64,000 nucleotides of DNA from Pardosa pseudoannulata (taxonomy: Eukaryota > Arthropoda > Arachnida > Araneae > Lycosidae). Both the position numbers and the translations under genes were made by a program. Within the stretch, counting starts at the first letter, position 1, and each line of letters starts with the position of its first letter. The notes under the pieces were generated by a model that was not told the origin of the DNA, searched no databases, and was given only the letters and a program-made list of their open reading frames with translations. Location: the NCBI GenBank assembly GCA_032207245.1, contig CM063510.1, positions 156,563,758-156,627,757 of the forward strand, given 5' to 3'. Positions 57,890 through 64,000 of this stretch are shown here, piece by piece.

Positions 57890-58349
57890 ATTTTCATGAC
57901 AAAAAAAAGTTTAGACATGATGTTTGAGCCTTAGCTTCTTGATATTGGACAAAGGAAAACCGTACGAAAATTAGAAAAAGGGCGCTACTCGGGAGAAAGC
58001 AATTAAAAAAAAAACCGCTCCTCCGCCCCTTAAAAACGCCAAGAGACAGGTCTCAACTGTACGTGTCAAGGAACGGTCAGGAACAAATCGGAGTTGACTC
58101 AAATTACCGAGAAAGTAAAAAAAAAAAAATTGGAAACTCCTGACCAACAGTAGTTTGCCAAGAAGTCACCTCTGAGTCCATTAGCATTGGGGGCGACTGC
58201 TGATATGGGATTGATCAAAGAGAGAAACAGAAAAATATCATGTAGCACTGAAACATGTAATACCACACTGCAACAAGAATCCCCCAAAGATTATAAACAG
58301 GAACCTCCACTCAGGTAAGCACCTCTTATTTAAATGTAAACAAAAACAA
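57890..58349. other. Unassigned region
   Basis: No feature recognised. The frame 58099-58287 (-) lacks a known domain. Confidence 0.4.
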
Positions 58350-58592
58350 ATTAAAGCGTTAGATCATCCACCGTATTCACCTAATCTAGCTATGTGCGAC
58401 TTTTAGTTATTCTTTAATCTAAAAACGAACTTACGTGGACGTCATTCTCATTCAGAAGAAGAGATTGATGTGGCTATAAATGCATTTTTTAAATCTATTC
58501 CAAGAAATGAATGCCTTGAGGCATTTAATCTGTGGAAAATTCGTCTACAAAAGTGGATTGATGCTGGAGGAGACTACTTTGAACACACCTAA
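58350..58592 (+). pseudogene. mariner transposase C-terminal fragment
   Basis: One frame reads ALDHPPYSPNLAMCDF, a stop, LFFNLKTNLRGRHSHSEEEI, a central segment, then KWIDAGGDYFEHT and the natural stop. HPPYSP.LA.CDF is the motif carrying the last catalytic Asp of mariner DD34D transposases, and the W....GGDYFE ending is typical of the family's C-terminus. A single in-frame TAG follows CDF, and the upstream catalytic domain is missing. Confidence 0.88.
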
Positions 58593-58655
58593 AATTTTGT
58601 AAGTATAACTTTAAAAACCTAGTTGTATCTCAAAAATTGCAGAGTGACCCTCGTA
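58350..58655 (+). mobile_element. mariner remnant, 3' end
   Basis: It ends GCAGAGTGACCCTCGTA followed by TA. Read inward this is TACGAGGGTCACTCTGC, a mariner-type terminus. Only the last third of the transposase gene precedes it; the 5' end is missing. Confidence 0.8.
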
Positions 58656-59001
58656 TATCTTATCTTTCGGCTAAAAATTGATAGTCTTTAGAGAAATGAC
58701 AGATTTTGACTCACTTTCTTGGGTGTATTTTCCACTTCGGCTACGGTAAATGATCACATTTTTAGACTCATTTAACTGAGCCGAAGGCCCACTGCTGTAA
58801 AAAAAAAAGACGCGATGCTTTGCAGCGCCGTCTTTTTCCATCTACGTTCTTTATGGAATGGAAGATTTCTTCGAAATTTGGCGAGACCTCCTTCCGCAAA
58901 TTCGAACAATGGGACCTACGCGTGCCTATGCAAATTTGAGAAAGGGAGGAGACGACCGGACCACGACCAAAGCTCAGGCCGCAACCAAGAGTGGATAGAT
59001 A

Positions 59002-59036
<35 letters not shown>

Positions 59037-59570
59037 GACCACGGAGCCGTACCTGACGCTGGTTTCCTGTTTGGCCTGCGAACGAGTTTTTCTAGCAGGA
59101 CAGGGGGGAAGGCCAGAAGGCCAAGGTTGGCGTCGGCCAAATAACTGTAATTGAAACAGAAATAAAATCCCCCCTTTCCCCATCAAGACGAGTAGACCAG
59201 GTTTATTTATATATTTTTTTATTTTTTGTACCTCTCTCTCATCTGATTATGATACGAGAAATGAAAGTGGCCGAAGAACCGTTAATAGCGCGTCAGAGGT
59301 CCCTCGGCCCTGCCTTTTCTCCGAACTTTCTCTCTTTTTTTGAAGAATAGCACCTGTATTGTAATCGTCTGAGAGAGAAAAGAGAAAAAACATCGACCTC
59401 GAGTAGGTGTTCAACAAAAACCTTCATTTTGGGAAGTGTGTCTGCCCGTAAGTATGGTAAATGAAAAATTTTTACATGTTGAATCTCAAAAGCAACGATT
59501 TTCAATCTTCTTTTGCGGCATTTTTGTCGGGTTAAAAAAATCTCGCTGCATATCTACCCCTAAAGCGGTT
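58656..59570. other. Unassigned, with a balanced-composition block
   Basis: 58740-59350 has mixed composition and no recognised repeat other than a poly-A run at 59008-59036. The frame 58815-59144 (+, 109 codons) reads through the A run as poly-Lys, so it is unlikely to be real. Confidence 0.35.
59008..59036 (+). repeat. Poly-A run
   Basis: About 29 consecutive A with no retroelement body recognised upstream. Confidence 0.95.
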
Positions 59571-60445
59571 TTAACACGTTGACGAACACTTGAGTCTATA
59601 GCCGTCAAAGCGAAGTTCAGTATGTGGTATGTCCAAAACAAAACGGTCATCTTTAGATACTACGGCTATAGATACACAAATACGCATTTACCGTGTAAAG
59701 TCATTCAGGTGTCCATGTGTAGAAAGCACTTGTCAGACGCTCAACGTCAGGACATTCACATTTTTATTTACACCACTACACACAATATACATGTAAAAAA
59801 CATTTAAATCTACACAAACGAAATTAATCGACTCATCACTTCTCGCTTTAAAAAAAAAAAAAATAAAAATAAAAATAAAAATAAAAAAAAAAACCGCGCA
59901 TTCCTCTCTCGAGTCAACATCAATTCACTCACTTTACTTCGTTTTCACTTTAGTAGTAATTCAGGGAGGAAAGGAAAAGTGGATGTGAAAACCGGCGTAC
60001 AATTAGAAACCTAGTGTCATGTTTTGAAAAAAAAAAATTTAGGTTGAATTTCGTTTCCCACACTAAAAATGTGTAATAATTATAAAATTATAATAATTTT
60101 TTTTGTCATTTATTTATTTTTGTTTGATTATGAACTAACATTTCGTGTAAAACTCCCCAAAATACTTTGTTGCACACAAAAAATTGCTAATTTGAGTCAT
60201 TAAACCTGTCATTTACGTTTTTAAACTTTTGCTGTTATAGCCATCACCGTCCTATTACGTAAGTGTCTAAGAGTCCGCTGGCGCCATGACGGTTATAGCC
60301 GCAAACTAATTAAAGGTGCTGAGTTAATCAAGATTAAGTTTATTTAAGCAGAAAGAGTAAAACTATACTTCTAATATTCTAAAAATTACAAAAACATACT
60401 GTTAATTTTCGAACTTCACTTGTTCCTACTGCCCGTCAGTGTTAA
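59571..60445. mobile_element. Possible TTAA element, family H
   Basis: The left end TTAACACGTTGACGAACACT and the right end, read inward, TTAACACTGACGGGCAGTAG share TTAACAC and TGACG with a 2-bp gap. The word TATAGCCGTCA lies near the left end (59598) and TTATAGCCATCA and GACGGTTATAGCC lie near the right. An A-rich (AAAAT)n patch sits at 59850-59893. Weaker than the other TTAA calls. Confidence 0.45.
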
Positions 60446-60623
60446 TACGAAGAGAAGTGAAGAAATAATAAAAAATCAACGCTCATATGTTTAATAGGAT
60501 TAAAGGAGCTGTTTGGATGAAATTTTCTTTATTCGTGATGACTGCAGTAGGACCATTGCTACAGAGACATCACTAAATCGAAAAAACAAAAAAATTCGGG
60601 GAATAATACTCGCATATAGTGTC

Positions 60624-60806
60624 GCCGAACGATGGCCGAATGGTTAGGGTGCTGGCCTTCGAAACCGGAGTTCATGGGTTCCAATTCCACTGTGGCATGG
60701 ATGTTCGTAGCCTTTCAAAATCAGCTTTAAGCTGTAGGTCCCGATCTCCTTAGCCCTCATGTTGAAAAAAGTAGACCGTAGCGTTCCAAACCAAAATAAA
60801 CCAAAC
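60624..60806 (+). repeat. tRNA-derived SINE, copy 15
   Basis: The duplication CGCATATAGTGTC/CGCATGTAGTGTC lies at 60611-60623 and 60807-60819 (one difference). The B box is mutated (GGGTTCCAATTCC). Confidence 0.9.
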
Positions 60807-60894
60807 CGCATGTAGTGTCTGCATTGAACTGAGCCCAAGAAAACTCATGGTTACATCTTGCGGACCTGGCACCGAAACGTTACTCTTCTTCTTA

Positions 60895-61078
60895 TTAAGC
60901 TAACTCTACAGCCTGTTATAGGCCAAGGCTATCTTACCAAATTCCCTCCACCTGATTCTATTCAGCTATCCAATTAGCTTAAGGTCTTTCACCACATCAT
61001 CCATTCCTCTAATAGGTGATCTACCTTTTCTCCTTAATCCCTCAATCCAAGAGAAGGTTATCTTCTTTGCTGGGAATT
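60895..61078 (-). pseudogene. Non-LTR retrotransposon ORF2 C-terminal fragment
   Basis: The minus strand reads KITFSWIEGLRRKGRSPIRG, then MDDVVKDLKLIG, a stop, then RIRWREFGKIALAYNRL and a stop. It is the same C-terminal pattern as at 1502-1780 (KGR.PIR..D.V..DL, then W.....A). The CTACAGCCTGTTA.GGCCAAGGCT string is shared with that copy near its stop. It is truncated and inactive. Confidence 0.7.
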
Positions 61079-61613
61079 CATATTTTGTATTCAGCACGAT
61101 TTTAACAGCTTTCTACGCACCTCCTCCTTTTTTTAATTTGCACAAATTTCAATAGATGGAATAATAAAACTCTTCCGGTCGATGTCAGGTGTTAGTACTT
61201 GAGATCTTATCCCATCAACCAATTCTATTACGAAGAAATGTTTTTACTGTTTTCATGGCTGAGAACGATCTTTCACCACTTGTAGTAAAAAAAGTTATAT
61301 ACACAAATTTTAATAAAATTTAAAAAATCTTGTAATTATTGAAAACGTTTCGGGGAAGGTCCAAACTCCGATGCCTCCTACCCCTGGTATAAATACGCCC
61401 TTCGTCTGCAAAGTTAAAACGAAAGCTATGCGGAATGCATATTCGATCCCTAAACTGACTTCCTGCGGTATTTATTTCTAATTTATGGTATTTCGAAATT
61501 CGACGCCGCCTACAAAGAATAATAAATGGAGGAGATATGCTGATTTTTATCTTCAGAAGGAAACGGTGGGAAAAAAATATATACATACAATTATGCTCCA
61601 AAATATATACGAG

Positions 61614-61614
<1 letters not shown>
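61079..61614. other. Unassigned region
   Basis: No feature recognised. Short frames have no domain. Confidence 0.4.
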
Positions 61615-61675
<61 letters not shown>

Positions 61676-61844
61676 TACAGAGATATATACATATATACAC
61701 ATATATATACATAGATATATACATATATACACATATATATACATAGATATATACATAGATATATAAATATATATATACATATATATATACATATATAAAT
61801 ATATAGATATATATATATATATATAAATAGATATATATACATAC

Positions 61845-61920
<76 letters not shown>

Positions 61921-62021
61921 TATATATATATATATGCAAATATATGTTCATATAATATATATATATTTATATACATATACACATACACACATATATATAT
62001 ACATACACACATACACACATA

Positions 62022-62056
<35 letters not shown>

Positions 62057-62061
62057 AATAT

Positions 62062-62102
<41 letters not shown>

Positions 62103-62113
62103 ATGTATATATA
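61615..62113. repeat. (TC)n and long (TA)n/(TATACA)n microsatellite
   Basis: A TC tract at 61615-61630 passes into nearly 480 bp of TA repeats interrupted by ACATATATAC and AGATATATAC units, with a CACATACACAC patch near 61980-62020. The long Tyr/Ile frames read across it are artefacts. Confidence 0.97.
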
Positions 62114-62342
62114 AAATAACATATGAAGTTTTTGACTTGAAAGTATAGATTTACAAATTTACATGAACATGTATATTTGTATACGTAAAGCTCACAACAT
62201 TTAATTCATGGAGAAACATCACTGAAGTCACAGTTCCAGCCAGTGGTGAGCAAAGACTTTTATTTTATTCTTAAACCATTATTAAATCTAACATAGGCCC
62301 TAGCAAGGACGCGTTACTGTGGGGGGTGGATGGGAGGTTGAG

Positions 62343-62740
62343 CCTCTCCGAAATATTTTCAATATATATATATCAAAAGAGTAAAAACATTTCATCTCTA
62401 TAGAAATGAAACAAATGGTTGACAAATTTAACATTACTTTCGGTGTTTAAAGGCAAGATTATGTATGGAGATGAAAGTTTTAACAATCTAGACTTAAGAG
62501 CTAAAAGAATTTATATACTACTATAAAACGGTAGTTTATTCCTGACTTTAATATCATGCTGTTCCGAATTCCGTTGTGATACATGGTATGTATTTTTGTG
62601 AAAGAAAAGGATATCTTAACTTTTTTCATCAATATCATTTTTTTATTTTACTAGTTATTTATAAAATTAGCTTAAAATAGTCTGGCAAATACTGGAGCGT
62701 AAAGTAATGTGCTCCAGTAATTACCAGGTAAATTTACTCC
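62343..62740 (+). repeat. Dispersed repeat R5, copy B
   Basis: Partner of 8590-8930. Near its right end are short hairpins: ACTGGAGC..GCTCCAGT (62693-62719) and ACCAGGTAAATTTACTCCTG then GT (62724-62745). Confidence 0.55.
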
Positions 62741-63518
62741 TGGTAAATCTTAGGACGTAAATTAAAAAGCACAATATGTATGCAAATATATTTTCAACTT
62801 ACAGTGAAACTACGTACAGCGTTACTAATTCATTTTATGAGTATTTATTTATGCGGGCAAAACTATGGGTTTATTCAGGAGTGTACATACATGTATGTAT
62901 ACACAGACATGTATGTATGTATGTATGTATTTTTAAAGCAAGTCGATTTACGGGGGTTCTGCAGGGTGGGCCAAAGTCCCTTCGCAATAACTCTTGAGCG
63001 ATGGTTCAGAGAACCAGGATTGCGACAGTCGCCTCACAAAACATATCTGTCATCTTCTCTTTTTGGCCAGCCGGTAACCGTCTGAAAGGGCAACAGCCAC
63101 AAATAATTCTTAATTCAGCCCACGTGGTTTGAGCCTACCACACTGATTACGCCATTCATGGTGTAAGCTTGAGCCTGCACTCCTAATCCAAATTCTTTCC
63201 CAGTTCGCTATTTTGCTGCGTTCACTGGCCATTGGTAACCTGTGGCTCTACGGGCACTTCGACGGAAGTGTCTCAGTACTTGCTATCTGTCCACTACCAC
63301 CGGGAAAAGCCTGGAGGGCCACACGGCCACATGGACCAGGTTCGGTGCATGAATGAAAATATAATGATTGTTTGTTTCTTTGTTAAGATTTTTTTATGAG
63401 ATTGAAAATCCGCGGTATTTTAGATTAAGACTTTGGGCCCTCCCCGGAAAAAAAAAAAAAATCTGGATATGTCATTGGGCACTAGCCATTTGCAAAACAA
63501 TTCCCGTAAAGCGACAAC
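62741..63518. other. Unassigned region
   Basis: A TGTA/CATA microsatellite lies at 62884-62930. 62940-63340 is less AT-rich and may be an old element, but I could not place it. Confidence 0.35.
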
Positions 63519-63682
<164 letters not shown>

Positions 63683-63690
63683 CGGGAATT

Positions 63691-64000
63691 TTAACTCTTT
63701 GCACTCGAGGGATGAATCTCGCTCACCAGATTAAATGCCACAACTCGAGAGGTGACTCTTGCTCACAAACTTGTTTGTTGTGGAAATTCGATGCGTTGTG
63801 TAAACTAATTATATTTCTTTATTTGGTGATTCAAATCTTATGTTTATGTTTCTAATATCGTTCTTTTTGTCCTAAAAACTACGTATATGATCTTACAAAG
63901 ACGACGTAATGTTCACTTCAAACTACATAAGATTTTCCTATCTGGGATAAATGCGGTACCATGAAGCTGACTGCATTTTCGGTATCGATTCGAACTTGAC
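63691..64000 (+). mobile_element. Possible TTAA element, left end (runs out of the window)
   Basis: TTAACTCTTTGCACTCGAGG, followed by CTCGC.CAC and ACTCGAGAGG words, resembles the family D termini with CTCGAG motifs (12718-13140). No right end is visible. Confidence 0.4.

Noticed and set aside
58815..59144. 109-codon ORF
   Set aside because: It contains a poly-Lys run from the poly-A tract, and the opposite strand is open too. No domain.
61485..62119. Several ORFs of 69-132 codons on both strands
   Set aside because: All are translations of the (TA)n microsatellite.

Overview
The window looks like intergenic or intronic DNA from a eukaryote with a large, AT-rich, transposon-dense nuclear genome. 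An arthropod, probably an insect, is my guess from the element mix (piggyBac-like, hAT, pogo/Tigger, Tc1 and mariner, Helitron, non-LTR, tRNA-derived SINE); the species cannot be named from the sequence. I find no intact host protein gene, rRNA gene, convincing functional tRNA gene, operon or CRISPR array. Every coding stretch I recognise is a broken transposase or retrotransposon ORF, and the remaining open frames are short and look like chance.

The commonest feature is a tRNA-derived SINE of about 180 bp, in 16 copies on both strands. It has a class II (Ser-like) tRNA head with A and B boxes, a body of about 100 bp and a (CCAAA)n-type tail; most copies keep 8-14 bp target duplications. A second theme is a set of DNA elements that begin and end in TTAA, the piggyBac target: ten with two recognisable ends (1100, 8936, 12718, 15318, 24101, 27215, 47675, 51656, 57321, 57439), a weaker pair at 59571, and fragments at 46388 and 63691. 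Many carry short palindromes just inside their ends. One more, at 21573, keeps the first part of a piggyBac-like transposase gene and shares its terminal layout with the small element at 57439.

Layout. 1-5.7 kb: a repeated unit interrupted by a TTAA element that itself holds a SINE and a non-LTR fragment. 7.5-9.9 kb: a hAT element with an 8-bp duplication, then a TTAA element with a 44-bp minisatellite. 10-18 kb: SINEs, TTAA elements and a Helitron-like element nested in a TTAA element. 18.8-22.3 kb: pogo/Tigger, a balanced-composition unique block, a second Helitron-like piece and the piggyBac-like fragment. 23-31.5 kb: mostly unassigned DNA, with SINEs, TTAA elements and a third Helitron-like copy. 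31.5-38.3 kb: a non-autonomous hAT, a long imperfect palindrome, a SINE and a Tc1-like transposase pseudogene. 38-44 kb: a 54-bp (18-codon) minisatellite and a pair of inverted dispersed repeats. 45-52.6 kb: LTR-like pieces, TTAA elements, an old hAT and a Harbinger-like miniature element. 53.4-56.4 kb: an inverted repeat with arms of about 680 bp. 57-60.5 kb: nested TTAA elements, a mariner remnant and another TTAA-type element. 60.6-64 kb: a SINE, a non-LTR fragment and long AT/GT microsatellites.

Between these lie blocks with more balanced composition and no repeat I recognise (around 6.2-7.2, 20.4-21.0, 24.4-25.3, 29.5-30.4, 35.5-36.05, 39.8-40.1, 44.4-44.9, 49.8-50.1, 56.6-56.9 and 58.7-59.35 kb). 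They are the best places to look for conserved regulatory DNA of a flanking or host gene, which is inference. All repeat matches were made by eye, so boundaries may be off by a few bases and identity levels are only impressions.
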